A DNA stretch of 64,000 bases from Streptomyces sp. LUP30 (GCF_001746365.1 NZ_MJAJ01000029.1:36145-100144), one strand, 5' to 3'. Positions 53,596 through 63,085 are shown, counted from the stretch's first letter. Program-made: numbers and translations. Notes: generated from the sequence alone by a model not told the origin.

Positions 53596-53686
53596 GCCGG
53601 TGCCTTCCTGTCGTCCTGCTCTGCCGGAAGGCACCAACGCCGAAGCAAGCGGATTTCATCCCTCCGCAACAAATCGCGTCTTGTGC

Positions 53687-54712
53687 TCAGACCCGGACGC
53701 GCAGGAACAGGAACCGGGTCGTCTGCGCCGCGTTCTGGTTGTCGTCGCTGACCAGGAGCACCCGCAGACCGCCCCGGTCGCGGCCGGTGACCACCATGCC
53801 CTCGATGTTGTCCAGCAGCGGATTGGGCTGGGGCTGCCTGGCGGTCGCTCCCAGTGACGGGCAGGTCACCAGGTCGGCCAGCAGCCGCTTCGCGACCGTA
53901 CGGACGCCGGGCCGCCCGGTCAGGTTCTCGATCCCGGCGGTGTCCGTGGCGCGGCGCGCGTCGGCCAGGTAGAGGCGGACCGTGTTGCCGACGCCCGTGG
54001 TGAAGCCGCGCTCCAGGACGAGGAGCCGCCCGTCGGCCAGGGCCTGGACCTCGGGCACGCCGAGGCCGGCGTCCGTGCGGTAGGCGTACTGGGCCGCGAG
54101 GCGGAAGCGGTCGCCCCGGGTCCGGGTCCAGGTCTGGAAGCGGACGAGGCCCGCGCTGTCCCCGGCGATCGCGTACTCCATCGAGGCGAGGAGGGTGCGG
54201 CCGCCGGGCAGGAGCGTCAGGCCCTCGAAGGTCTGGTTGGCGGTCGCCCGGCCGGCCGGGGCGACGAGGAGCGAGGACGGGACCGGGAGACGGTCGAGGA
54301 TCTCGCCGTCCCGGCTGTAGCGGCGCACGGACGGCTCGCTCTCGGACGTGACCAGCCGGGTGCCGTCCCGGTCCACGACGAGCCCCTCGCTGTCGAGGGC
54401 CGCGCCGCTCTCGTCGGCGAGCGGGACGACCGACTCCGGGGCGAGGGTCCTCGCGTCCAGGCGGAAGAGGGCGGAACGGTCGGAGAGGGCCGCGAGGGAG
54501 CCCTCCCCGTCCAGGGCGAGGGCGGAGAGGTTGCCGACGAAGGAGCCGTCGAACGTCGTCTTGTCGAGCGCGTCGGAGAAGCGGTCGACGGAGACGGACG
54601 GCGAGCAGGCGTTCCCGGCGGCCGGGTGGGCGGCGGCGGGCCCGGCGGCGGTCAGCGTGGCGGCCGCCGCCAGGCCGGCGGTGAGGGTGGCGAGTACGGT
54701 TCGCAGGCGCAT
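53687..54712 (-). CDS. secreted esterase-like phytase-family protein
   Basis: 341 residues from MRLRTVLATLTAGLAAAAT; Sec signal to about residue 28. The beta-propeller-like repeats include LSALALDGEGSLAALSDRS, SEGLVVDRDGTRLVTSE, NQTFEGLTLLPGGRTLLASME and NIEGMVVTGRD, typical of the domain called esterase-like activity of phytase. It may hydrolyse phosphate esters outside the cell, but the domain is poorly characterised. Confidence 0.8.
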   Translation of the reverse strand: MRLRTVLATLTAGLAAAATLTAAGPAAAHPAAGNACSPSVSVDRFSDALDKTTFDGSFVGNLSALALDGEGSLAALSDRSALFRLDARTLAPESVVPLADESGAALDSEGLVVDRDGTRLVTSESEPSVRRYSRDGEILDRLPVPSSLLVAPAGRATANQTFEGLTLLPGGRTLLASMEYAIAGDSAGLVRFQTWTRTRGDRFRLAAQYAYRTDAGLGVPEVQALADGRLLVLERGFTTGVGNTVRLYLADARRATDTAGIENLTGRPGVRTVAKRLLADLVTCPSLGATARQPQPNPLLDNIEGMVVTGRDRGGLRVLLVSDDNQNAAQTTRFLFLRVRV

Positions 54713-54767
54713 GGGCGTCACCGTAGGGCGGGCCGGTGACGCGCGGTGGGATACGGCATGAAGGAAC

Positions 54768-54834
54768 CGGTCTCGGAGGAACCGGCGTTGACGGACCGGC
54801 GTTCCACGGAGGAACCGGTGCGAGGAACCGGCGT
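54768..54834. repeat. GAGGAACCGG repeat cluster
   Basis: GGAACCGG or GAGGAACCGG occurs four times in about 65 bases, some continued as CGTT, between two leftward genes. Local slippage repeat or terminator-like material; function unclear. Confidence 0.45.
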
Positions 54835-55692
54835 TCAGGACGCGGCGAGGTCCCGGTGGATGACCTTGGCGACGCCCTGGATGGTCGCTATGCCGTAGTC
54901 CATCGTGCTGTTGCCGTGCGTCAGGACGGTGATGACGTAGTCATGGCCGCCGCCCTTGAACGAGCCGATGCTGTGCACCCGCCAGCCGTTCGTGGCGCGC
55001 GACAGCCAGCCGTTCTTCACGTGCCAGCTGACCCCGGCGGGCCGCCCGTAGGGGGTGCCCCAGCGCTGCGCGGCTATGACCTGGCCCATCAGCGTGTTCA
55101 CGTAGGCGCGCGAGGCGTCGGTGAGGACCGCGTTCTTGGCGGTGAGCAGCTTGAGCAGCTTCTGCTCGTCGGTGACGGTGATCTGGGTCAGACCCCAGTA
55201 GTTGTTCGCGCCGGGCTTGGTCTGCGTCATGTTCGCCGCGGTCAGGAAGCCCTTGATCTTCGTCAGGCCGAGCTGCTTCCACAGGGTGGAGGTGGACGCG
55301 TTGTCCGACTTGGTGATCATGGCCGTGGCGAGGGTCTTCTCCCGGCTGGTCAGCGCCCGCCGGGTCTTCTGCGCGTCCCACAGCAACGCGGACAGGACGG
55401 TCGCCTTGACGACGCTGGCCGAGTCGTAGGCGGTGGAGGCGCGCAGGCTGCACGTGGTGTTGGCGGTCCGGTCGTAGAGGCCGACGGCGACGGTGCCTCT
55501 GCGGTTGGCGAGTGCGGCGGTGATGTCCTTCTTCAGCTTGGCCGCAAGACCGGCCTTGGCCGACGTGCAGCTGACGGTCGGGGTGGCGGCCGAGGCGGGC
55601 GCGGCGGCCGCCACGGTGACGAGGAGACCGGCGCCGAGCCCCGCGGCGAGCAGGCGTGCGCGTCGTGTCGTGCTGGATGTCCGCTGGTTCAT
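54835..55692 (-). CDS. secreted class A beta-lactamase-like serine hydrolase
   Basis: 285 residues from MNQRTSSTTRRARLLAAGLG. Signal peptide to APASA. The penicillin-binding fold motifs S93-V-V-K96 and SDN (KSDNAST) are present, but the KTG triad is replaced: the strand reads WRVHSIGSFKGGGHDYVITVL. Class A-like proteins without KTG in Streptomyces are often not true beta-lactamases. Peptidoglycan-related hydrolysis or a relic is possible. Confidence 0.78.
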   Translation of the reverse strand: MNQRTSSTTRRARLLAAGLGAGLLVTVAAAAPASAATPTVSCTSAKAGLAAKLKKDITAALANRRGTVAVGLYDRTANTTCSLRASTAYDSASVVKATVLSALLWDAQKTRRALTSREKTLATAMITKSDNASTSTLWKQLGLTKIKGFLTAANMTQTKPGANNYWGLTQITVTDEQKLLKLLTAKNAVLTDASRAYVNTLMGQVIAAQRWGTPYGRPAGVSWHVKNGWLSRATNGWRVHSIGSFKGGGHDYVITVLTHGNSTMDYGIATIQGVAKVIHRDLAAS

Positions 55693-55860
55693 GACCAGTT
55701 GACACACGAGTTCGTAGGAAAGGTTGTACGAATCCGTCGGACGAATATTCGACCGCCGGGGAGAGCCCGGTCAACGCGTCACCGCGGCAGGAGCGTTCTC
55801 ACAGGCCACGGCCAGCTTCGGCACAGCGGCCACCCACAACGCCCGTACAGCATGCGCAGG

Positions 55861-58095
55861 GTGACATCTGCCACCGATCCCCTCCCCCACCCGACCGCGT
55901 CCCCCGACTGGACGCCGCCCGCGCCGGCGGCCGGGGCGCCGCCACCGGACCGGACGCCGCGCTGGTCCCTGCCCACGCTGCTCGCGACCCTGGTCCTCGC
56001 GGCGGTGCTCTACGGCTGGAACCTGTCGGGCAGCAGCCTCAACAGCTTCTACAGCGCCGCCGTCTACAGCGGTACGAAGAGCTGGGAGGCCTGGTTCTTC
56101 GGCTCGCTCGACGCCGGCAACTTCATCACCGTGGACAAGCCGCCGTTCGCGCTCATGATCATGGGCCTGTCCTGCCGGATCCTGGGCTTCGGCACCTGGC
56201 AGATGATGCTGCCGGAGGTCGCGGCGGCGCTGGGCACGATCTGGATCCTGCACGCGAGCGTGAAGCGGGCGTTCGGCCATGCGGCCGCCGCCCTCGCGGC
56301 CCTCGTGCTCGCACTGACGCCGATCACCGTCGCCATCAACCGCGACAACAACCCCGACACGATCCTCGTCCTGCTGATGGTCGGCGGCGCGGCCCTCGCG
56401 CTGCGCGCCACGCGCGACGACCGGCTGCTGCCGCTCCTGGGCTCCGCCGTGTGCTTCGGGCTCGCGTTCAACACCAAGATGCTCCAGGGCTACATCGCCC
56501 TGCCCGCCGTCTTCGCCGTGTACCTGTACGCGTCGAGGCTCACCTGGCGGAAGAAGGCCGTGAACCTGGTGTCGGCCGCCGTGGCGCTGGCCGTCTCCAG
56601 CTTCTGGTGGGCCACGGCCGTGTCCCTGGTGCCCGCCGACGACCGCCCGTACATCGGCGGTTCGACCGACGGCAGCGCCTGGGACTTGATCACGGGCTAC
56701 AACGGCCTGGGCCGGGTCCTCGGCGGCGAGGGCAACGGCGGGGGCGGCGGCGGAGGCGGCGGCACCTTCGCCGGGACCGCGGGCATCGGCCGGATGTTCA
56801 ACGACGTCCTCGGCGGCCAGATCTCCTGGCTGATCCCGTTCGCGGGCATCGCGCTCGTCGCCGGGCTGGTGCTGCGCGGCCGCGCCCCGCGCACCGACCC
56901 GCCGCGTGCCGCGCTGGTTCTGTGGGGTGGCTGGCTCGTGCTGCACTATCTGACCTTCGCCATGGCCGAGGGCACGATGCACCCGTACTACACGACCGCG
57001 CTCGCCCCGGGCGTCGCGGCGCTGTGCGGGGGCGGCGGCGTCATGCTGTGGCGTGCCCTCCGCAGCGGCGACGCCCGCTGGTCGTGGGTGCTGCCCGCGG
57101 GGTTCGCGGTCACCGGCGTCTGGGCGATCGTGCTGCTGCGCCGGGCCACCGGCTGGAACACCTGGCTGTGGCCGGCCGTCGGCGTGGTCATGGTCCTGGC
57201 GATCGTGGGCCTGTCCGTCCTGCGGTCCGCGGGCTCCGGCGTCCGGGTCCGGCTGCTCGGCGCGTGCCTCGCCGCGGCGGTCGTGGCGGCCCTCGCAGGT
57301 CCGGCGGCGTACGCCGCATCACCGGCCTTCGGTTCGACCGGCGGCATGATGGGCGGCACCAACCCCACCGCGGGTCCGTCCACCGGGGGCGGCATGGGCG
57401 GTCCCGGCGGCGGCGGTCCCGGCGGTCGCACGCAGGACGGCCGGGAGGGCGGCCGGCAGGGCGGCGTGAACGGCGAGTTCCCCGGGGGCGGCGCGCAAGG
57501 AGGCCAGACGCCCCCGGGCGGCGACGACGGCGCGCTCCCCCAGGGCAGCGGCACGAGCGGAGCTCCGAGCGGCCAGGGCGGCCGACAGGGCGTCGGCAAC
57601 GGCGAGTTGCCGGGCGGCGACGCCCAGGGCGGCGTGCCCGGCGGCATGGGCGCGGGGATGGGCGCAGGCGGCATGGGCGGCGCCGACAGCGCGCTCGTGA
57701 CGTACCTGGAGAAGCACCAGGACGGCGCCACCTGGCTGATCGCGGTGTCCAACTCGCAGAGCGCCGGCCAGCTGATCCTCAGCACCGGCAAGCCCGTCAT
57801 CTCGATGTTCGGCTTCACCGGCTCCGACAACGCGATGACCCTGGCCCGGCTCGAGGAACTGGTGAAGAAGGGCGAGCTGCACTACATCCAGCTCGGCGGG
57901 GGCGGCGGTCCGGGCGGCGGGAACAACAGCCTGCTGACCGAGATCACCGCCTGGGTGCAGAAGAACGGGACAGCGGTGAAGGAGAGCGCGTACGGCGCGA
58001 GTTCGTCGTCCTCCGCCGCGGACGCGGACGGGTCGTCCGCCGCGCAGAGCGGCGGTTCGACGGTCTACCGGCTGGACCCCTCCGACGTGAGCTGA
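55861..58095 (+). CDS. ArnT/PMT-type glycosyltransferase (GT39-like, YkcB-like C-terminus)
   Basis: 744 residues from GTG 55861; ATG 55852 is an alternative and neither has a clear Shine-Dalgarno. Helices from residue 40 with the catalytic first loop (SFYSAAVYSGTKSWEAW, DKPPFALMIMGL) mark the PMT/ArnT family, which uses polyprenyl-phosphate sugars outside the membrane. A nine-glycine stretch lies near residue 300. Residues about 490-625 are Gly/Gln-rich low complexity, before a soluble C-terminal domain (ALVTYLEKHQDGATWLIAVS) of the YkcA/B type. Substrate not known. Confidence 0.85.
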   Translation: MTSATDPLPHPTASPDWTPPAPAAGAPPPDRTPRWSLPTLLATLVLAAVLYGWNLSGSSLNSFYSAAVYSGTKSWEAWFFGSLDAGNFITVDKPPFALMIMGLSCRILGFGTWQMMLPEVAAALGTIWILHASVKRAFGHAAAALAALVLALTPITVAINRDNNPDTILVLLMVGGAALALRATRDDRLLPLLGSAVCFGLAFNTKMLQGYIALPAVFAVYLYASRLTWRKKAVNLVSAAVALAVSSFWWATAVSLVPADDRPYIGGSTDGSAWDLITGYNGLGRVLGGEGNGGGGGGGGGTFAGTAGIGRMFNDVLGGQISWLIPFAGIALVAGLVLRGRAPRTDPPRAALVLWGGWLVLHYLTFAMAEGTMHPYYTTALAPGVAALCGGGGVMLWRALRSGDARWSWVLPAGFAVTGVWAIVLLRRATGWNTWLWPAVGVVMVLAIVGLSVLRSAGSGVRVRLLGACLAAAVVAALAGPAAYAASPAFGSTGGMMGGTNPTAGPSTGGGMGGPGGGGPGGRTQDGREGGRQGGVNGEFPGGGAQGGQTPPGGDDGALPQGSGTSGAPSGQGGRQGVGNGELPGGDAQGGVPGGMGAGMGAGGMGGADSALVTYLEKHQDGATWLIAVSNSQSAGQLILSTGKPVISMFGFTGSDNAMTLARLEELVKKGELHYIQLGGGGGPGGGNNSLLTEITAWVQKNGTAVKESAYGASSSSSAADADGSSAAQSGGSTVYRLDPSDVS

Positions 58096-58120
58096 CCGGC
58101 GGAGGACCCCCACCGCGCCG

Positions 58121-58149
58121 ACGGCCCCCGACCTCGCGTCGGGGGCCGT
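58121..58149 (+). terminator. strong hairpin terminator after the glycosyltransferase
   Basis: ACGGCCCCCGAC (58121-58132) and GTCGGGGGCCGT (58138-58149) form a perfect 12-pair stem with loop CTCGC, followed by TT. A second, smaller hairpin (GGGGGCGG/CCGCCCCC, 58176-58183 and 58189-58196) follows. Confidence 0.85.
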
Positions 58150-58296
58150 TTCGCGCACGCCGACTCGCGTGGAGTGGGGGCGGTTTGCCCGCCCCCGACA
58201 TCTGATCGACATGTCAGGTTCATTGCCATGACCGCATGTGCATGTCACTCTCCCGATTGCCGCCTTCAATCAACCCGCGTAGATCGGACACCCCAC

Positions 58297-59103
58297 ATGC
58301 TGGCGACACGCATAGGCCGATGGAAGTCGGTGGCGCTTGCCACCACCGCAGTCCTGGTCGGCATCACCGCACCCGCGCTCACCGCGACCCCCGCCGCGGC
58401 GACCACGACGGCGTACGACTCGACGTACTACAAGAACGCGGTCGGCAAGACGGGTTCGAGTCTGAAGTCGTCCCTGCACACGATCATCAGCGCCAACGTC
58501 TCGAAGATCTCGTACTCGGCCGTCTGGAACGCGCTGAAGGTCACCGACCAGGACCCGAGCAACAGCAACAACGTGATCCTGATGTACAGCGGCGTCTCGC
58601 GCAGCAAGTCCCTCAACGGCGGCGCCGTCGGCGACTGGAACCGTGAGCACGTGTGGGCCAAGTCGCACGGCGACTTCGGCGAGGTGACCGGTCCCGGCAC
58701 GGATCTGCACCACCTGCGCCCCGCCGACGTGACGGTCAACAGCGTCCGCGGCAACCTGGACTTCGACAACGGCGGCAGCACGGTCGCCAACGGCGGCGGC
58801 AGCCGCGTCGACTCGGACTCCTTCGAGCCCCGCGACGCCGACAAGGGCGACGTGGCCCGCATGATCCTCTACATGGCGGTCCGGTACGACGGCGGCGACG
58901 GCTTCGCCGACCTGGAGCCGAACGAGAAGGTCAACAACGGCAGCAACCCGTACATCGGGAAGCTCTCCGTCCTCAAGGCGTGGAACGACGAGGACCCGCC
59001 GAGCGCCTTCGAGGAGAAGCGCAACCAGGTCATCTACGACACCTACCAGCACAACCGCAACCCGTTCATCGACCACCCCGAGTGGGTCGACGCGATCTGG
59101 TAG
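58297..59103 (+). CDS. secreted endonuclease I family nuclease
   Basis: 268 residues from MLATRIGRWKSVALATTAVL, Sec signal to ATPAAA. An in-frame ATG at 58228 would add 23 residues ahead of the signal and is less likely. The EndA/NucM catalytic region is clear: DWNREHVWAKSHGDFG, GTDLHHLRPADVTVNS and RGNLDFDNGG. It degrades extracellular DNA/RNA, for nutrition or defence. Downstream GC hairpins separate it from a convergent gene. Confidence 0.9.
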   Translation: MLATRIGRWKSVALATTAVLVGITAPALTATPAAATTTAYDSTYYKNAVGKTGSSLKSSLHTIISANVSKISYSAVWNALKVTDQDPSNSNNVILMYSGVSRSKSLNGGAVGDWNREHVWAKSHGDFGEVTGPGTDLHHLRPADVTVNSVRGNLDFDNGGSTVANGGGSRVDSDSFEPRDADKGDVARMILYMAVRYDGGDGFADLEPNEKVNNGSNPYIGKLSVLKAWNDEDPPSAFEEKRNQVIYDTYQHNRNPFIDHPEWVDAIW

Positions 59104-59120
59104 GACCCGGTGCGCGGACT

Positions 59121-59148
59121 CCGGCCGGGGCAACCCGGCCGGGGCAGC
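59121..59148. terminator. GC-rich direct repeat and GCAA-tetraloop hairpin
   Basis: CCGGCCGGGGCARC is repeated at 59121-59134 and 59135-59148. GGCCGGG (59123-59129) and CCCGGCC (59134-59140) form a seven-pair stem with a GCAA loop, a GNRA tetraloop. It lies 17 bases after the endonuclease stop and about 105 before the end of the convergent gene, so it is probably a terminator. Confidence 0.65.
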
Positions 59149-59252
59149 CCGGCGGCAGGAGTCCGGTGGTACGGGACGTCTGCAACGGCGACCGGGGCGC
59201 GCCGCCAGGGCGACTTCGGCGGACGGATCGACGGGGTGGGCCCGGGCGCCTG

Positions 59253-59972
59253 CTAGCGCTCTCCCTCGCTCCGGGGAGCTCCGTGCCAGCGCCACGCGGT
59301 GCGGCGCGCGTACCCCGGCAGATCGCCCCGGCCGGTCGCCCACAGCAGCGTGGGCCACCGGTCGGTGTCGTCGGGGGCGTCCGGGAAGAGGCGGGCCAGC
59401 GCCCGGCCGCACAGTGCGGCGTCCGGCTCCCAGGCGAGGCCGAGCCCCTCGGCGACGTCGTGCAGATGCACCAGCGTCTCGACGACACCCATCGCGGCGA
59501 ACCCCTCCGGGTCGGAGGACCCGAACACATGGTGCGAGCGGACCGTCGGCGGCGTCGTGCGCACCATGGCCGCGAGCAGCGCCCCGCAGGCCTCCAGGAC
59601 CTGCACCAGTCCGGCCGCCCCGGCAGCCCGGTCGGCGAAGACGACGTTCGCCGGTCCGCCGGGATTCCTCCGGCTCCAGACGAACGGCACCTCCGTGTCC
59701 GACGGCGGCTTTTCGGGACCCAGTTGAGCGGCATAGGCGAACAGGTCGTCGGCGAGGTGCTCGACGGTCTCCCAGCAACTCCACTCCAGGGAGCCGGCCT
59801 TGGCCTCCCAGTCGCCGCCCTCCGCGCCCCGCAGCGCGGCGACGGCCAGCCGGACCGCGTGACGCACGTCGTCGGCGGTGACAGGGCCGGGATCGGCGTC
59901 GGGGCCGGGGCCGACGGCGGGTGCGGGGTCGACGTCGCGTTCGTGACCGGACGAGCGGTGGGCATCGGACAT
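59253..59972 (-). CDS. mycothiol-dependent maleylpyruvate isomerase / DinB-like protein
   Basis: 239 residues from MSDAHRSSGHERDVDPAPAV. The four-helix DinB-like metal site is suggested by CWETVEHLADDLFAYAAQLG and VVETLVHLHDVAEGLGLAWE, each with a conserved histidine; a VTADDVRHAVRLAVAALRG opening is typical of actinobacterial mycothiol-linked members. The reaction could be isomerisation or thiol transfer; not decidable. N-terminal 40 residues are Pro/Asp-rich. Confidence 0.75.
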   Translation of the reverse strand: MSDAHRSSGHERDVDPAPAVGPGPDADPGPVTADDVRHAVRLAVAALRGAEGGDWEAKAGSLEWSCWETVEHLADDLFAYAAQLGPEKPPSDTEVPFVWSRRNPGGPANVVFADRAAGAAGLVQVLEACGALLAAMVRTTPPTVRSHHVFGSSDPEGFAAMGVVETLVHLHDVAEGLGLAWEPDAALCGRALARLFPDAPDDTDRWPTLLWATGRGDLPGYARRTAWRWHGAPRSEGER

Positions 59973-60083
59973 GCCGGGACCGTACCAACGATCGCCGGAC
60001 GGCGGCCGCGCCCGGCCCGCCCCGGCCCCCGCATAGGTACACCTACTCATGCGCAGGTCACCGCCTCCGCCTACGTTGACGGA

Positions 60084-60320
60084 ATGTCGGAGAACCCCGT
60101 GTCCCCGGCCGCACCGGCCGCCCCGTCCGGCCTGCGCGGGTGGTCCTGCTGCCTGTTGCCGGCCGTGCTGACCCTCGGCTGGTTCCTCGGAGCGCGCTTC
60201 CTGCCGGAGCGGGTGGCCTGGTACCCGATCTGGCTCGCCGCCGCGCTCTGGAACGGCTCGGACGGCCACGGCGGCGTCAGCCACCTCCTCGGCCGAGGTT
60301 TCCCCGGGCCGCTCAGCTGA
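60084..60320 (+). CDS. small membrane protein
   Basis: 78 residues. Hydrophobic segments LLPAVLTLGWFLGARFL and YPIWLAAALWN suggest one or two membrane helices, with a Gly-rich tail. A GGTCAC and TACGTT pair lies directly ahead of the ATG, so the message may be nearly leaderless. It converges with the TPP-enzyme gene, the two 3' ends overlapping by eight bases. Not recognised; moderate confidence that it is real. Confidence 0.5.
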   Translation: MSENPVSPAAPAAPSGLRGWSCCLLPAVLTLGWFLGARFLPERVAWYPIWLAAALWNGSDGHGGVSHLLGRGFPGPLS

Positions 60321-61998
60321 GGTGCGTGGCCGCGAACATGCGCAGCACCGCCGGGAGCACGACCACCGACGGGCCCGGAGAGCGCAGCGCCTTCGCGAGG
60401 TCCGCCTCCAGGGTCTGCGGAGAGGTGCGCACGCCGGGCACCCCGAAGGACTCCGCCAGCGCCACGAAGTCGGGGCGGGCCAGCTCGGTGGCCGTCGTCT
60501 CGCCGAAGGCGTCCGTCATGTACTCGCGCAGGATGCCGTACCCGCCGTCGTCCACGATGAGCCAGGTGACGTTCAGGTCGTGCTGGCGCGCGGTGGCCAG
60601 TTCCGCGATCGAGTACAGGGCGCCGCCGTCGCCGGACACCGCGAGCACCGGGCGGGTCGGGTCCGCGACCGCAGCGCCCAGGGCCGCCGGGTAGCCGTAG
60701 CCGAGGCCGCCCGCGCCCTGCGCGGAGTGCATCAGGTTGGGTCCCCCGGCGTCGAAGGCGGACCAGGCCCAGTACGCGAGGACGGTCATGTCCCAGAAGG
60801 ACGGCGAGCCGGCGGGCAGCGCTCCGCGCACCGAAGCCAACACGTCCTGTTCCAGGGTGAGTTCCTGGGCGGCGATGCGGTCGGCGACCTTCGCCAGAAG
60901 CGTGCGGACGCGCTCGGGGGCCGTCGGGTCCTCCCGCTCGGACACCGTCTCCAGCAGCGCCTGCAGCGCCAGGCGCGCGTCCGCGTGGATGCCCAGCGCG
61001 GGGTGGTTGGACTCCAGCTTGCCGAGGTCCGCCTCGATCTGGACGATCCTGCCCCGCGGCCTGAACGTGTGGTAGTTGGAGGAGAGTTCGCCCAGCCCCG
61101 AGCCGACGACCAGGAGCACGTCGGCGTCCTCCAGGAAGTCCGTCGTGTGCCGGTCCTCCAGCCAGGACCGCAGCGACAGGGGGTGGTTCCAGGGGAACGC
61201 GCCCTTGCCGCCGGGGGTCGTGACGACCGGGGCCCCGAGGGTCTCCGCCAGCTGCCGCAGCTTGCCCGAGGCGTCCGCCCGGACGACTCCCCCGCCCGCG
61301 ATGATCGCCGGGCGGGCGGCGGTGGACAGCAGGTGCGCGGCCAGGGCCGTCAGCTCGGGGCGCGGCGGCAGCTCCTCGGGGAACGCGTCGCCGCCGGTCA
61401 CCACCGGGATCGCCGTCCCGGCCAGCAGCACGTCCTGCGGGATCTCCACCCACACGGGGCCGTGCGGCGCCGACAGCGCCGACTTCCAGGCCGCCTCGAT
61501 CGCCGACGGGATCTGCGACGGGGCGCGGACGGTGTGGACGGACTTGACCACCCCTCTGAACGAGGCCGCCTGGTCGGGGAGTTCGTGCAGATAGCCGCGC
61601 CGGCCGCCGCCCAGGCCGGCGGTGGGGACCTGGCTGCAGATCGCCAGCACCGGCGCGGAGGCGGCCGCGGCCTCCTGCAGGGCCGCCAGGGAGGTCAGCG
61701 CACCCGGTCCCGTCGACAGCAGCAGCGGGGCCGCCTCGCCGGTGATCCTGCCGTACGCGTCCGCCGCGAAGCCCGCGTTGTTCTCCACGCGCAGGCCGAC
61801 GTAGCGCAGGTCCGAGCGGCGCAGGGCGTCGAACAGACCGAGCGCGTGCTGGCCGGGCAGGCCGAACACCGTCGTCGCGCCGAGGGCCGCCAGGGTCTCC
61901 ACGACCAGGTCCCCGCCCGTGCGGCCGGCGGGAGGGTTCAGCGCGGCCTCCGTCTGCGCGGCGGTCGGGCGGAGCACCAGGTCGTGGTCGTGGGTCAC
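60313..61998 (-). CDS. thiamine pyrophosphate-dependent enzyme, acetolactate-synthase-like
   Basis: 561 residues from GTG overlapping the agmatinase stop (GTGA). All three ThDP domains are present: FGLPGQHALGLFDALRRSD with VENNAGFAADAYGRITG (the activating glutamate is in VEN), the central FAD-like fold (ARPAIIAGGGVVRADASG), and the cofactor motif AVSGDGGALYSIAELATARQ. The family includes acetolactate synthase, IolD and guanidino/keto-acid decarboxylases. Coupling to agmatinase suggests arginine/agmatine or guanidino-acid breakdown rather than branched-chain synthesis. Confidence 0.8.
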   Translation of the reverse strand: MTHDHDLVLRPTAAQTEAALNPPAGRTGGDLVVETLAALGATTVFGLPGQHALGLFDALRRSDLRYVGLRVENNAGFAADAYGRITGEAAPLLLSTGPGALTSLAALQEAAAASAPVLAICSQVPTAGLGGGRRGYLHELPDQAASFRGVVKSVHTVRAPSQIPSAIEAAWKSALSAPHGPVWVEIPQDVLLAGTAIPVVTGGDAFPEELPPRPELTALAAHLLSTAARPAIIAGGGVVRADASGKLRQLAETLGAPVVTTPGGKGAFPWNHPLSLRSWLEDRHTTDFLEDADVLLVVGSGLGELSSNYHTFRPRGRIVQIEADLGKLESNHPALGIHADARLALQALLETVSEREDPTAPERVRTLLAKVADRIAAQELTLEQDVLASVRGALPAGSPSFWDMTVLAYWAWSAFDAGGPNLMHSAQGAGGLGYGYPAALGAAVADPTRPVLAVSGDGGALYSIAELATARQHDLNVTWLIVDDGGYGILREYMTDAFGETTATELARPDFVALAESFGVPGVRTSPQTLEADLAKALRSPGPSVVVLPAVLRMFAATHLS

Positions 61999-62975
61999 TT
62001 GCCCTCGTTCTCCTCGCGGGCCCCGGCGATCCGACGGGCCATGATCGTGGTCAGTTCGTACGCCGTGTGGGACGCGGCCACCGACGTGATCTCCGCGTGA
62101 TCGTACGCGGGGGCCACCTCGACGACGTCCGCCGAGACCAGGTTGCACGAGGCCAGGCCGCGCAGGATCTCCAGCAGCTCGCGGGAGGTCATGCCGCCGG
62201 CCTCGGGGGTGCCGGTGCCGGGCGCGTGGGCCGGGTCGAGGCAGTCGATGTCGATGGAGATGTAGAGGGGGCGGTCGCCGATGCGCTGCCGCAGCTGGTC
62301 GGCCACCTCGTCGGCGCCCCGGCGGTAGACGTCCGCCGACGTGACGATGCCGAAGCCCATCTTCTCGTCGTCGGTCAGGTCCTGCTTGCCGTAGAGCGGG
62401 CCGCGGATGCCGACGTGGGAGAGGGCCTCGGTGTCGAGGATGCCCTCCTCGACGGCCCGGCGGAACGGCGTGCCGTGCGTGTACTCGGCGCCGAAGTAGG
62501 TGTCCCAGGTGTCGAGGTGCGCGTCGAAGTGCAGCAGGGCCACCGGGCCGTGCCGCTTCGCGACCGAGCGCAGCAGGGGCAGCGCGATGGTGTGGTCGCC
62601 GCCGAGGGTCATCAGGCGGGCGCCGGTGCCGAGCAGGTCGTCCGCGGCCGCCTCGATCGTGTCGACGGCCTCGTTGATGTTGAAGGGGTTCGCGGCGATG
62701 TCGCCGGCGTCCGCGACCTGGGCGAGCGCGAAGGGGGAGGCGTCCTGCGCGGGGTTGTAGGGGCGCAGCAGCCGGGACGCCTCGCGGATCGCGTTGCCGC
62801 CGAAGCGGGCGCCGGGCCGGTACGAGACGCCGGAGTCGAACGGCACGCCCACCACGGCGACGTCGGCGCGGCCGACCTCGTCGAGTCGGGGCAGCCGGGC
62901 GAAGGTCGCGGGGCCGGCGTACCGCGGGACGCGGGAGGAGTCGACGGGGCCGCGGGGCGTCTCATTGCTGGTCAT
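61995..62975 (-). CDS. speB: agmatinase / guanidino-acid ureohydrolase
   Basis: 326 residues from MTSNETPRGPVDSSRVPRYA with AGAAGG upstream. Binuclear manganese motifs are intact: TLGGDHTIALP, HFDAHLDTWDTY and SIDIDCLDPAHAPGTGTPEAGG. It hydrolyses agmatine to putrescine and urea; guanidinobutyrase and guanidinopropionase have the same fold, so substrate is provisional. It is the first gene of a two-gene operon with the ThDP enzyme, divergent from pucR. Confidence 0.85.
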   Translation of the reverse strand: MTSNETPRGPVDSSRVPRYAGPATFARLPRLDEVGRADVAVVGVPFDSGVSYRPGARFGGNAIREASRLLRPYNPAQDASPFALAQVADAGDIAANPFNINEAVDTIEAAADDLLGTGARLMTLGGDHTIALPLLRSVAKRHGPVALLHFDAHLDTWDTYFGAEYTHGTPFRRAVEEGILDTEALSHVGIRGPLYGKQDLTDDEKMGFGIVTSADVYRRGADEVADQLRQRIGDRPLYISIDIDCLDPAHAPGTGTPEAGGMTSRELLEILRGLASCNLVSADVVEVAPAYDHAEITSVAASHTAYELTTIMARRIAGAREENEGK

Positions 62976-63085
62976 GGTCCATTGCCTTCTTTCCGGGGGT
63001 GCCTCGAACGATAGGTGGCCGGACCACGCCCGCGAAGTGTACGTTTCCTCCATTCTGCGCCCAGGGAAGGGAGGAAACGCACACC

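Noticed and set aside
58236..58400. short leader-peptide-like frame (MCMSLSRLPP...) before the endonuclease gene
   Set aside because: No attenuator structure between it and the gene and no clear ribosome binding site; overlaps the signal peptide region in another frame.
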